Origin: CAZHRC01 sp964533865
Lineage (GTDB): Bacteria; Bacillota; Clostridia; Tissierellales; Peptoniphilaceae
DNA: 64,000 bases
Assembly: GCA_964533865.1 (NCBI GenBank)
Contig: CAZHRC010000008.1
Location: 1-64,000 of the forward strand
Direction: 5' to 3'
Part shown: positions 26,367 through 35,100 of the stretch, piece after piece
Numbering within the stretch: position 1 is the stretch's first letter
How the letters are laid out: each line of letters begins with the position of its first letter
Notes under the pieces: generated by a model
Databases searched by the model: none
The model's input: the letters and a program-made list of their open reading frames with translations, nothing else
Told to the model about the DNA's origin: nothing
Made by a program: the position numbers and the translations under genes

Positions 26367-26422
26367 TCCTCCCTCAGTTCGCTGCGCAAACAGTTCCCTC
26401 GAGGATGGCGCTAAGGTCAAGG
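26367..26422. repeat. CCCTCCCTCAGTC repeat, copy 3
   Basis: This copy starts 70 bases after copy 2, in the same orientation. It has several substitutions (TTCGCTGCGCAAAC in the centre, GAGGATGGCGC near the end) that keep part of the pairing, which suggests the copies have been diverging rather than being a recent duplication. Confidence 0.8.
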
Positions 26423-26448
26423 TCGTGAAGTAAAGGTCAAAATTTCCG

Positions 26449-26474
26449 CAAAAAAGAGAGGCCTCGCCTCTCTT
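26449..26474 (-). terminator. terminator of the glycine cleavage operon
   Basis: On the minus strand AAGAGAGGC and GCCTCTCTT form a nine-pair stem with a three-base loop, followed by TTTTGCGG. Confidence 0.85.
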
Positions 26475-26487
26475 ATCCTGCCTTGCA

Positions 26488-27930
26488 CTAATCGTCTTTT
26501 TGTTCAACCGTTGGGCGTTCTTCGACCAAGTCACTTTGTGCGATCAAATGGATCGCTGAGCCCATAATCCCGTGGAGCGCTTCATTGAATGTCTCTCCCA
26601 AAGTGGGATGCGCGTGGACGAGACCGGACATTTGCTCAACACTTAAAGCGTTGCGGATCCCTTGGGCGCCTTCGTGAATCAGGTCACTGGCGTGTGGGCC
26701 TATGCAGTGGACCCCAAAGATCTGCGCGCCATCGTGGCTCGCCAACACTTTGATAAATCCTTCCGTTTCCCCGAGGGATAGGGCTTTGCCATTGGTTCTA
26801 AAGTTAACCTTGCTCTTGCGGAAGGCAATATTTTTCGACACCAAATCCTCTTCGCTAAAGCCCACGCTTGCCACTTCAGGCAAGGTGAAGATACATGAAG
26901 GAATCACCGTCATGTCGAAGTTTGGCGTCATACCAGCCAAACGCTCCACTAAGGAAATCGCTTGTGCTGATGCCACGTGAGCCAGTTGAATATTACCTTT
27001 GGCTACGTCTCCTACCGCGTAGATACCAGGCGCTGTAGTTTCCGAGATATCGTTGGTGATGATGCCTCCGCCATCGTAGTCGACGCCAGCTTCTTCAAGT
27101 CCGAGGTCGTTGGTGTTTGCCACGCGCCCTACGGCGACGAGAACCGCATCGCCTTCAATGCTCAACTGTTTGTCCCCTTCTCGCGATTCGGAAATCGCTC
27201 GAAATCCCATGGCACATTTTTGAATTTCTTTGACCGTGTATCCGGTATGTATGTGAATCCCACGACGGCGCATATACTTGATCAACCGCCTTGCCATCTC
27301 TTGGTCCGATCTTGGAAGAACCGCCGTCCCGATGACATCAACATCTGTGCCAAAAGATTTGTAAATGCTTGCAAACTCTAACCCGATGACCCCGGTTCCG
27401 ATGACGACTAAGCGTTTGGGGATTCTGGTGGTTTTGAGCAACTGTTCGCTATCCATAAGCCCTGGCAGATCGTGGCCTGGAAAATCGATTTTTCGCGAAA
27501 CAGCACCCGTTGCCACGACGAAATAATCCGAACTCAAGATTTCTTTTTTGCCTTTTGCCAATGTTACCTCGAGTTGGGTTGGCGATATAAACTTGGCACG
27601 ACCGTAGTTTAGCATAATGTTTGGGTGATTATCGATGATAAACTTAATGCCTTCCCGGTTGGTTTGCAGGACTTCTTCTTTGCGTTCGTAGATCATCTCC
27701 CCGTTGGCATTTGATGTGAGTTTTGGGAAACCGTAACCAGACATTTTCCGCATCTCTTCAGCAAAAAACGCGGACTTCCAGTATGTTTTTGTCGGTATGC
27801 AGCCTTTGTTCAAACAGGTACCACCGAGTTGTTCCTCTTCGATGAGGTGAACCTTGAACCCGAGTTGGGCCGCGCGGATAGCGCCTTCGTATCCGCCCGG
27901 TCCTCCTCCTATAAAAGTAATGCTTTTCAT
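26488..27930 (-). CDS. lpd: dihydrolipoyl dehydrogenase (glycine cleavage L protein)
   Basis: The 480-residue FAD enzyme reoxidises dihydrolipoyl GcvH with NAD+. It has the FAD motif GGGPGGYEGA, the redox disulfide GGTCLNKGCIPTK near residue 40, the NAD motif VIGTGVIGLEFAS, the second FAD motif IYAVGDV and the C-terminal catalytic His-Glu pair HAHPTLGE. It is the last gene of the gcv operon and its ATG overlaps the gcvPB stop (ATGA), so it most likely serves the glycine cleavage system rather than a pyruvate dehydrogenase. Confidence 0.97.
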   Translation of the reverse strand: MKSITFIGGGPGGYEGAIRAAQLGFKVHLIEEEQLGGTCLNKGCIPTKTYWKSAFFAEEMRKMSGYGFPKLTSNANGEMIYERKEEVLQTNREGIKFIIDNHPNIMLNYGRAKFISPTQLEVTLAKGKKEILSSDYFVVATGAVSRKIDFPGHDLPGLMDSEQLLKTTRIPKRLVVIGTGVIGLEFASIYKSFGTDVDVIGTAVLPRSDQEMARRLIKYMRRRGIHIHTGYTVKEIQKCAMGFRAISESREGDKQLSIEGDAVLVAVGRVANTNDLGLEEAGVDYDGGGIITNDISETTAPGIYAVGDVAKGNIQLAHVASAQAISLVERLAGMTPNFDMTVIPSCIFTLPEVASVGFSEEDLVSKNIAFRKSKVNFRTNGKALSLGETEGFIKVLASHDGAQIFGVHCIGPHASDLIHEGAQGIRNALSVEQMSGLVHAHPTLGETFNEALHGIMGSAIHLIAQSDLVEERPTVEQKDD

Positions 27931-29393
27931 GCCTTCCCTCCAGTTTCGTATTTCAACACAGGATGTTTCGCAGCTTGGGTTTCATCAGGTCGTGAAACAA
28001 TGGTGTGGTGAGGTGCACCCTTGAGTAATTCAGGGTCCTCTTTTGCTTCTCGAGCGATTTCATCCATTGCTTCGATAAAAACATCCAGCGTTTCTTTGGA
28101 TTCCGATTCCGTCGGCTCGATCATGATCGCTTCGGGAATAATCAACGGAAAATACACCGTCGGTGCGTGGAATCCTTTGTCCAATAAGCGTTTTGCCACA
28201 TCCAGTGTGGTGACGCCGTTGGTTTTGTCCTTTAACCCACCAAGGACAAATTCATGCATATATGTGGTCTCGATCGGAAGATCGTAATCACCTTTTAGCT
28301 TTTGCGCCAAATAGTTGGCGTTGAGCACAGCGACTTCACTGGCGCGTTTTAGTCCATCGTATCCCATGGTGAGAATGTAGGTGTAGGCGCGGACCAAAAT
28401 GGCAAAGTGACCCATGTAGTCCTTCACTTTTCCAATGGACTGTGGACGATTCCACTCAAAGGCGTAGGTGTCGCCTTCTTTGACGATGACTGGTTTTGGC
28501 AAGAAGGGTTCGAGTAAGGCTTTGCACCCAACAGGACCCGCTCCCGGCCCTCCTCCGCCGTGGGGCGTACTAAAGGTTTTGTGCAAGTTAAAATGCACGA
28601 CGTCAAATCCCATATCCCCTGGTCGCGCATAGCCCATGATCGCATTCATGTTAGCGCCATCGTAGTAAAGCAATCCGCCGGCTTCGTGAACCATGTCAGC
28701 GATTTCTCTGATGTTTGGATCAAATAGGCCTAATGTGTTGGGGTTGGTGAGCATGAGCCCTGCAATATCCTCGCCAATGATCCCTCTCAAAGCTTCGACA
28801 TCCACGATGCCTTCTGGTGTCGATGGTATTTCAACCGCATCGTAACCGGTCATCGCTGCCGTCGCCGGGTTGGTGCCGTGGGCTTGATCTGGAACGAGCA
28901 TTTTGGTGCGGTGGTGATCCCCTCGCGATTCGTGGTAGGCTTTAATCAACATGACCCCGGTGGACTCCCCTTGGGCGCCAGCTGCTGGTTGAAGAGTGAA
29001 TGCGTCCATCCCGGCGATTTCTTTGAGACTTTCTTGTAGATTGTAGAGCAGTTCCAAGTTCCCTTGAACGGTGTAGCTCTCTTGAAGGGGATGCGCTCCC
29101 GTAAATCCTGAAAGGCCCGCCATATCCTCGTTGATTTTAGGGTTGTATTTCATCGTACAAGAACCTAATGGGTAAAACCCGTGGTCCAAACTGTAGTTTT
29201 TCTCCGATAGGTTGGTATAGTGTCGAATCACATCGACTTCTGAGACTTGGGGCAAGTTGGGCTTATCCTCGGCTAAGAACCGTGGGTCGATCAACTGATC
29301 CATTGGTTTTTCTTCCACGTCGAGCGGCGGTAAGCGATAACCAACCCTGCCTTCTACGGAAAGCTCAAAGAGCAATTTGTCGTATAATGTCAT
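27927..29393 (-). CDS. gcvPB: glycine decarboxylase subunit 2 (P protein, C-terminal half)
   Basis: The 488-residue PLP subunit works with GcvPA to decarboxylate glycine and pass the aminomethyl group to lipoyl-GcvH. The PLP lysine is Lys272 in FNLHKTFSTPHGGGG, preceded by DGANMNAI. The split P protein is the common Gram-positive form. The start overlaps the gcvPA stop as ATGA. Confidence 0.98.
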   Translation of the reverse strand: MTLYDKLLFELSVEGRVGYRLPPLDVEEKPMDQLIDPRFLAEDKPNLPQVSEVDVIRHYTNLSEKNYSLDHGFYPLGSCTMKYNPKINEDMAGLSGFTGAHPLQESYTVQGNLELLYNLQESLKEIAGMDAFTLQPAAGAQGESTGVMLIKAYHESRGDHHRTKMLVPDQAHGTNPATAAMTGYDAVEIPSTPEGIVDVEALRGIIGEDIAGLMLTNPNTLGLFDPNIREIADMVHEAGGLLYYDGANMNAIMGYARPGDMGFDVVHFNLHKTFSTPHGGGGPGAGPVGCKALLEPFLPKPVIVKEGDTYAFEWNRPQSIGKVKDYMGHFAILVRAYTYILTMGYDGLKRASEVAVLNANYLAQKLKGDYDLPIETTYMHEFVLGGLKDKTNGVTTLDVAKRLLDKGFHAPTVYFPLIIPEAIMIEPTESESKETLDVFIEAMDEIAREAKEDPELLKGAPHHTIVSRPDETQAAKHPVLKYETGGKA

Positions 29394-30733
29394 TTTAAGC
29401 CCTCCACAATTTTTACGAAACGATCCATCTCCTCAACGGTTCGCTTTTCCGTCACTGCGAGCAACACCGTGTTTTCCACGGTTTTGTCGATGGTGGAAAG
29501 ATCCAAGCCGCCGATGATACCATGGTCGTACAACGCTTTGTTCAAGTCTTGTAGAGGTATTGTCGTCTTTAAAGCAAATTCTTTGAAATAGGGTTGTCTT
29601 GCCACGTCGACGAATAACCCGGTGTCAATGAGGGCATCGTGTAGGTAGTGGGCTTTTTGCATGGATTGAACCGCAACCTCACGCAAACCTTCTCTCCCCA
29701 TAACCGCCATGTAAACCGTAGCCGCTAAGACGTTGAGCCCTTGGTTAGAGCAGATGTTTGAAGTCGCCTTCTCACGTCTAATATGTTGCTCTCTCGCCGC
29801 TAGTGTCAATACCCAACTCCGTTTTCCGTCGCGATCGACGGTTTGTCCGACAATTCTACCGGGGAGTTTGCGCATAAAGGGTTTGTTCACTGCCATAAAG
29901 CCAAGGTATGGTCCACCGTAGTTCAATGGAATGCCCAGTCCTTGTCCTTCGCCGACGACCACGTCCACGCCCATAGCACCTGGCGCCTTTAATACACCCA
30001 GGGATATAGGATCCACCGATAAGACCACCGAGCATTTTTTTATGCTGTGCGCTATCGCAGTCAACGCTTCCACATCTTCGATGTAGCCGTAGAAGTTAGG
30101 GTTTTGAAGGACGACACAGCCCACGTCGCTACCCAAGCTTTGTTCTAAAGCTTTAGGGTCTGTGACGCCATCGCAATGGGGTAGAGTTCTTACCTCAAGT
30201 CCTTGGGCGTGAGCAAACGTGTTTAACACCATACGGGAACTGGGGTTGACGGTTTCAGAAACGAGGATCACTTTTTTCTTGTTGGTCGCGCTCACCATCA
30301 GCGCCCCTTCCGATACGGCGCTTCCGCCGTCGTATAGAGAGGCGTTAGAAATCGCCATGCCCGTCAGATCGGCGATCATCGTCTGGTATTCAAAAACGTA
30401 TTGAAGGGTGCCTTGGCTCACTTCTGGTTGGTAGGGGGTGTATGACGTGTAAAATTCGCTACGACCTGTGATGTGCTTAATCACCGATGGAATGTAGTGG
30501 TCGTAAGCCCCAGCGCCTAAGAAGATCGGCATACCTTTGGAAAGGTTTTTTTCACTGAGTTGGTTAAGGATGCTACTGACCTCAAGTTCGCTTTTCGACT
30601 CGGGAAGGTTTAAGGACTCGCTCAGACGAATCCCCTCTGGAATTTTGTCAAAAAGCGATGGAGCGCTTTTGGCTCCGATCGCTTCTAACATGTCTTGCTC
30701 TTGCTCTTTCGTAAGTGGTATATAGGGATACAC
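29390..30733 (-). CDS. gcvPA: glycine decarboxylase subunit 1 (P protein, N-terminal half)
   Basis: The 447-residue subunit pairs with GcvPB; it lacks the PLP lysine, as expected. Family motifs are FLGAGAYDHYIPSV, FEYQTMIADLTG and NYGGPYLGF. I choose GTG 30733, which gives the usual start MYPYIPLTKEQ, is preceded by AAGGTG in the end of gcvH and lies one base after the gcvH stop. The ATG at 30775 would run back through gcvH and add 14 residues foreign to the family. Confidence 0.96.
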   Translation of the reverse strand: MYPYIPLTKEQEQDMLEAIGAKSAPSLFDKIPEGIRLSESLNLPESKSELEVSSILNQLSEKNLSKGMPIFLGAGAYDHYIPSVIKHITGRSEFYTSYTPYQPEVSQGTLQYVFEYQTMIADLTGMAISNASLYDGGSAVSEGALMVSATNKKKVILVSETVNPSSRMVLNTFAHAQGLEVRTLPHCDGVTDPKALEQSLGSDVGCVVLQNPNFYGYIEDVEALTAIAHSIKKCSVVLSVDPISLGVLKAPGAMGVDVVVGEGQGLGIPLNYGGPYLGFMAVNKPFMRKLPGRIVGQTVDRDGKRSWVLTLAAREQHIRREKATSNICSNQGLNVLAATVYMAVMGREGLREVAVQSMQKAHYLHDALIDTGLFVDVARQPYFKEFALKTTIPLQDLNKALYDHGIIGGLDLSTIDKTVENTVLLAVTEKRTVEEMDRFVKIVEGLK

Positions 30734-30734
30734 G

Positions 30735-31121
30735 TTAAGCTTCACCTTCTTCAAGGAACGCTTCGTACTCCGCATCTGAGAGAAGATCGGTCAACTCTTC
30801 AGGATTTGACAATTGGATGCGTGCCATCCAACTTCCGTAGGGATCACCGTTGACAAGGCCTGGGTCGTCATCGAGATCATCGTTGATGGCAACGATCACT
30901 CCGCTGACCGGTGCATAAATATCACTTGCCGCTTTTACCGATTCGAGTGAAGCAAAAGTTTCGCCTTGTTCCACTTCGTCATCGACTTCTGGAAGCTCCA
31001 CATAAACAATATCTCCCATGCTGTGTTGAGCAAAATCCGAGATGCCCACCGTTGCGACTTCCCCTTCGACGAGAATCCATTCGTGTTCCTTTGTATACAA
31101 TAATCCTTTTTCAACTTTCAT
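30735..31121 (-). CDS. gcvH: glycine cleavage H protein
   Basis: The 128-residue lipoyl carrier shuttles the aminomethyl intermediate between the P, T and L proteins. The lipoylated residue is Lys63 in SLESVKAASD. The ATG shares a base with the gcvT stop (TAATG), which indicates tight coupling. Length is normal. Confidence 0.98.
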   Translation of the reverse strand: MKVEKGLLYTKEHEWILVEGEVATVGISDFAQHSMGDIVYVELPEVDDEVEQGETFASLESVKAASDIYAPVSGVIVAINDDLDDDPGLVNGDPYGSWMARIQLSNPEELTDLLSDAEYEAFLEEGEA

Positions 31122-32221
31122 TAGAGAGCCTCCTTGTATTTTTTAAGAAATTGATTGGGTATCAATACCCCTTCTACCATTTTTTTTCGAATCTGAACCG
31201 CTACCGGCATCCCCTCTTGGGCATATGCGATGTCGATCATGGCATTTGCCAATGATTTTCCAACCGTAGGAGAGAGATACCCCGTCGTGATATGACCAAT
31301 TTCCACATCACCACTGAAAATCGCATAACCGTTGCGAGGGATTCCTTTGCCTAAAAGCTCGACACCGATGATCTTGCGCCTTATCCCCGCGTCACGAGCA
31401 GCTTTTAGTGCATCTTTACCTATGAAGGACGTTTTATTCATCTTGACTGCAAAGCCCAATCCCGCTTCGTAAGGGTTGGTGTGCTCATCCATTTCATTGC
31501 CATATAAGGGCATACCCGCCTCAAAACGCAAAGTATCTCTAGCGCCGAGTCCACAGGGAATCAATCCATCCTCTGCGCCGACTGCGAGCAACTGATCCCA
31601 AAGGGCCTCAGTCGCTTCTGGATTGGCATAGATTTCATAGCCCAATTCACCAGTGTATCCTGTTCTTGAAATAATCGCATCGTAGCGCTCGAGTAGTGTC
31701 CCTTCTATAAAACTATAATTGCCTAAGCCATTCAAGTCAAGTTTCGTTAAACTTTCTAGAATCTTCTGGCTCTTTGGCCCTTGAATCGCGATTAATCCAT
31801 AGTTTTGTGATACATCTTCTACAGTGACATCATAATCCGCGGTGTGGTCGCGTATCCACCCAAGGTCTTTTTCCCGATTGGATGCGTTGACCACCCACAG
31901 GAATTTTTCTTTGGAGAAGCGATACACGATCAAATCGTCGATGATCCCCCCCTCTTCATTGAGCATCATTGCGTACATACACTTACCGTCCTTGTATCGG
32001 TCGATGTCGTTAGTCAACAGTTCATTGGTAAAAACATCGGCCTGTGGACCCGTCACAAGGATTTCTCCCATGTGAGAGCAGTCAAAAAGTCCAGCATCCA
32101 TGCGGACAGCCCCGTGTTCTTTTGTGATTCCTTCGTATTGAATGGGCATCTGCCATCCTGAGAAATCGATGATTTGCGCTCCTAAAGCCACATGAGACTC
32201 GTAGAGAGGTGTTTGTTTCAT
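31121..32221 (-). CDS. gcvT: aminomethyltransferase (glycine cleavage T protein)
   Basis: The 366-residue enzyme transfers the methylene group from GcvH to tetrahydrofolate and releases ammonia. Family motifs are the N-terminal HVALGAQIIDFSGWQMPIQY-type segment, the DCSHMGEI folate-site segment near residue 50, SRTGYTGELGYEI near 185 and LGARDTLR near 230. It is the first gene of the gcv operon with GAGGAGGAATAAGTC upstream. I searched the 105-base leader for a glycine riboswitch and saw none; a palindrome overlapping the likely -10 region is the only regulatory feature. Confidence 0.97.
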   Translation of the reverse strand: MKQTPLYESHVALGAQIIDFSGWQMPIQYEGITKEHGAVRMDAGLFDCSHMGEILVTGPQADVFTNELLTNDIDRYKDGKCMYAMMLNEEGGIIDDLIVYRFSKEKFLWVVNASNREKDLGWIRDHTADYDVTVEDVSQNYGLIAIQGPKSQKILESLTKLDLNGLGNYSFIEGTLLERYDAIISRTGYTGELGYEIYANPEATEALWDQLLAVGAEDGLIPCGLGARDTLRFEAGMPLYGNEMDEHTNPYEAGLGFAVKMNKTSFIGKDALKAARDAGIRRKIIGVELLGKGIPRNGYAIFSGDVEIGHITTGYLSPTVGKSLANAMIDIAYAQEGMPVAVQIRKKMVEGVLIPNQFLKKYKEAL

Positions 32222-32249
32222 GACTTATTCCTCCTCTTTCTTGATTAAT

Positions 32250-32270
32250 GGGTATAATTCTATTATACCC
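32250..32270. promoter_or_regulatory. perfect palindrome between gcvT and the aldo/keto reductase gene
   Basis: GGGTATAAT and ATTATACCC are perfect nine-base arms around TCT. Each arm contains a TATAAT hexamer, one per strand, so the site could be overlapping divergent -10 elements, an operator, or both. It is centred about 39 bases from the gcvT start and 67 bases from the reductase start. No good -35 was found for either direction. Confidence 0.5.
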
Positions 32271-32326
32271 TGAAACGGGGAATCTTTCAGTAACATGAAA
32301 ACATTTCACACGAAAAGGAGAAAACC

Positions 32327-33460
32327 ATGCTCTATCGATCCCTTATAAAAGACGCTATAAAAGTATCCGCACTCGGTTACGGGTGCATGCGATTGCCGAC
32401 GATAAACGGCGAGTACGGCAAAATCGACGTGGAGGCCGCAGAAGCGTTATTAGATGAAGCCATCGCCTCTGGGGTCAACTATCTTGACACCGCTTGGACC
32501 TACCACGAAGAGGCTAGCGAGCGATTCGTCGGCGATTATCTCCAACGTCGACAAGATACAGAAACCTACGTGGCAACAAAGCTTCCCATGTGGTTATGCG
32601 ACAGTCACGAGGACTACCATCGCTTTTTCTCTCAACAACTTGAGCGCCTTCAGCGCGATCACGTGGACTTTTACCTTACCCACGCCTTGAGCGCCAAATC
32701 ATTTCGTAAAATGATGGAGAACGATGTGTTTTCCTTCCTTGACGATAAAAAAGAACGCGGTCAAATCACTTATGCTGGTTTTTCTTTCCACGACGAGCTT
32801 CCAGTTTTTAAAGAAATCGTCGACAGCTACAATTGGGATTTTTGTCAAATACAGCTCAACTACATGGACACCCACTATCAAGCAGGACTTGAAGGTATGC
32901 GCTACGCCATTGAAAAGGGGTTGTCCGTCATCGTCATGGAGCCAGTTAAAGGCGGAAAACTCGCCAAAAACCCACCAGTAGTTACAGATCTCTTTGCCCC
33001 ATTGGAGCGAAACTACTCCCCAGCCCAATGGGCGTTGAGTTACGTCCTCGACATTCCCGAAGTGGGTATTGTGCTGTCGGGCATGTCAAACGAGGCCCAG
33101 CTCGAAGAAAACCTCGACGTCGCCTCAACCATCACCCCCAACAGTTTGACCGACGACGAACACGCCGCCATAGAAGAGGTGAAGAAATACTTCCTCTCTC
33201 GCAATCAAGTGGACTGCACCGGCTGTGAATACTGTATGCCCTGTCCTTTTGACGTCAAGATCCCCACGGTTTTTAGCTACTACAACAACGCCTACATCTA
33301 CGGCGCTAAAGAAAACTTCGTCGAAGACTACGCCAATTTGATCAAAGAGGAAAAAGGCGCCGATCGCTGCACCGAATGTGGCACCTGTGAGAGCCTCTGC
33401 CCGCAACAACTTCCGATTATCGCTGATTTAAAAGACGCACACACTTTTTTTACCAAATAA
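32327..33460 (+). CDS. aldo/keto reductase with C-terminal ferredoxin domain
   Basis: The 377-residue protein has an aldo/keto reductase barrel (about 1-280) with the catalytic Tyr in DTAWTYHEE, a lysine in VATKLP and the His in YLTHAL. A C-terminal extension carries two cysteine clusters, CTGCEYCMPCP and CTECGTCESLCP, expected to hold [4Fe-4S] centres. This iron-sulfur type is common in Clostridia and may take electrons from ferredoxin or NADPH; its substrates are unknown. AAAAGGAGAAAACC precedes the ATG. It is divergent from the gcv operon. Confidence 0.93.
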   Translation: MLYRSLIKDAIKVSALGYGCMRLPTINGEYGKIDVEAAEALLDEAIASGVNYLDTAWTYHEEASERFVGDYLQRRQDTETYVATKLPMWLCDSHEDYHRFFSQQLERLQRDHVDFYLTHALSAKSFRKMMENDVFSFLDDKKERGQITYAGFSFHDELPVFKEIVDSYNWDFCQIQLNYMDTHYQAGLEGMRYAIEKGLSVIVMEPVKGGKLAKNPPVVTDLFAPLERNYSPAQWALSYVLDIPEVGIVLSGMSNEAQLEENLDVASTITPNSLTDDEHAAIEEVKKYFLSRNQVDCTGCEYCMPCPFDVKIPTVFSYYNNAYIYGAKENFVEDYANLIKEEKGADRCTECGTCESLCPQQLPIIADLKDAHTFFTK

Positions 33461-33538
33461 CGCAAAGGCACTGTTCGGCAGTGTACACAGCGCTATTCCA
33501 ATAAACACCCTTTCTTGACTTCCTATTCTTCTGTCGAC

Positions 33539-33584
33539 AAATCCCCCTTCACATTGGTTACGACCAAGTGAAGGGGGATTTTAG
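33539..33584. terminator. bidirectional terminator
   Basis: AAATCCCCCTTCAC...GTGAAGGGGGATTTT forms a long stem with T residues on both strands. It lies between the convergent reductase and YfcC-type permease genes. Confidence 0.85.
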
Positions 33585-33642
33585 TGTGCCCTTTTGTGCT
33601 AAGTGTGGTCGATTAACCGCGCTTCTAGACCATCCAGAATCC

Positions 33643-35052
33643 TTAAAACGGCCCCAGTTTGATAAACTGAGCGATAAACAGAAACGCCGTCGAAGAGCAC
33701 AACCACAAACCAAATAGAGGTAAATAGAATTTTGCCCATTTTTGCCATGAGACTCCTCCGATAGCTAGGGCTGCCATGAAGTAACCCACCGTAGGCCAAA
33801 GATAGTTGGTGAACCCATCGCCAAATTGGTACGCAACGACAGCCGTCTGACGCGTTATGCCAACCAAATCCGCTAATGGTGCCAAAATCGGAAATAACAC
33901 CACCGCCTTGCCGCTTCCCGACGGGATCAAGAAGTTTAAGAAACTGACGGCAACCAAGATACCAAGAATCATCACCGATCCTGGAAGATTGGTCAAAACC
34001 GTCGCTAATCCATGAACGACAGAATCGATAATTTGACTATCCGTCATCACCACCGAAATCGCTCTTGACGCACCGATAACCATGGCGCCTATGACCATTT
34101 CTTGGAACCCAACAATCAAAGTTTCGCAGAGCTCGTTGACATCCATCTTCACGATTAATCCCGCACCTACGCCTACGGCAAGAAACATCGCGGACATTTC
34201 AGGAAGATCCCATTTTAGCACGATGATGCCAATGAGCATCATCGCCATCATCCCCAATGAATAGACGCCTGCGATTTTTTGACGAATGTCCAATACCACC
34301 TTGTTATTTTTCGATGTTTCTCCCTGAAGATACATCGCACGCTTAGCGGCATCGTCTTCATATGTGGCGCTTATCGATGGGTCTTTTTGGATTTTACTGG
34401 CATAACGCATAACGTAAATCGCGCCTATACCAAAGGTTACAATGAATGTGACCACTCTGAACCGCCAACCTGAATACAGGGGCAAACCACTTAATTTTTG
34501 ACCGATGGCTATGGTAAAGGGATTGGTCAAAGCTGCCGAAAAACCTGCTGCTGAACCACATAACACTACCGCACAAGCCGTTATCGAATCAAATCCTAAC
34601 CGAATCATCAAAGGCAACACGATGGGGATATAGACCACCACCAATTCGGGCGTGCCGATGATACTGTCGATCAAAGCGAAAACAAACATCAGCACCGGAA
34701 TCGCCGAAATCCCCCTGGTTGCGTAACGACTCGCCATGGATTCGATCATCGCTGGAATCAACCCGATCTTTTTAACCACTTCAAATGCGGCGCCCACAAA
34801 GAATGTCATTGCGATGATCCATCCCGCTTCGACAAATCCTCTGGGAATCGCCGTCAAAAACTGCATTAACGATACCGTTTGATCCTCGATCAAATGGTAG
34901 GAGTTCGCCTCTGCGATCATAATGCCTTCGGCATTTGGTGTGCGAACGTATTCGCCAGAAGGGATAATATAGGTCAATAGACTGACCACCGTAATCGTCA
35001 TCAGCAATATGACAAAGGCGTGGGGAACTTTGAACGCTTTGCGCTTATTCAT
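33643..35052 (-). CDS. YfcC family (Dcu-superfamily) permease
   Basis: The 469-residue membrane protein has about 12 hydrophobic segments and starts with FKVPHAFVILL...YIIPSGEY, the signature of the YfcC/ArgO-neighbour group of the C4-dicarboxylate anaerobic carrier superfamily. GTPELVVVYIPI and FLIPSGSGKAV are conserved in that group. The substrate is unknown; relatives sit with arginine/ornithine or peptidase genes. It is downstream of an M20 amidohydrolase and an AGCS symporter on the same strand, so uptake or exchange of an amino acid or small peptide is the best guess. Confidence 0.88.
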   Translation of the reverse strand: MNKRKAFKVPHAFVILLMTITVVSLLTYIIPSGEYVRTPNAEGIMIAEANSYHLIEDQTVSLMQFLTAIPRGFVEAGWIIAMTFFVGAAFEVVKKIGLIPAMIESMASRYATRGISAIPVLMFVFALIDSIIGTPELVVVYIPIVLPLMIRLGFDSITACAVVLCGSAAGFSAALTNPFTIAIGQKLSGLPLYSGWRFRVVTFIVTFGIGAIYVMRYASKIQKDPSISATYEDDAAKRAMYLQGETSKNNKVVLDIRQKIAGVYSLGMMAMMLIGIIVLKWDLPEMSAMFLAVGVGAGLIVKMDVNELCETLIVGFQEMVIGAMVIGASRAISVVMTDSQIIDSVVHGLATVLTNLPGSVMILGILVAVSFLNFLIPSGSGKAVVLFPILAPLADLVGITRQTAVVAYQFGDGFTNYLWPTVGYFMAALAIGGVSWQKWAKFYLPLFGLWLCSSTAFLFIAQFIKLGPF

Positions 35053-35100
35053 TTTAACATCCTTTCGTGATCTTCATCACTCGTATTTACTAACATTTTC

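Noticed and set aside
26292..26534. Open frame of 80 codons on the minus strand overlapping the lpd 3' end
   Set aside because: Its sequence is the translation of two intergenic repeats (APSxRELxAQ twice), a known artefact pattern.
32222..32326. Glycine riboswitch before gcvT
   Set aside because: The leader is too short and shows none of the conserved aptamer blocks.
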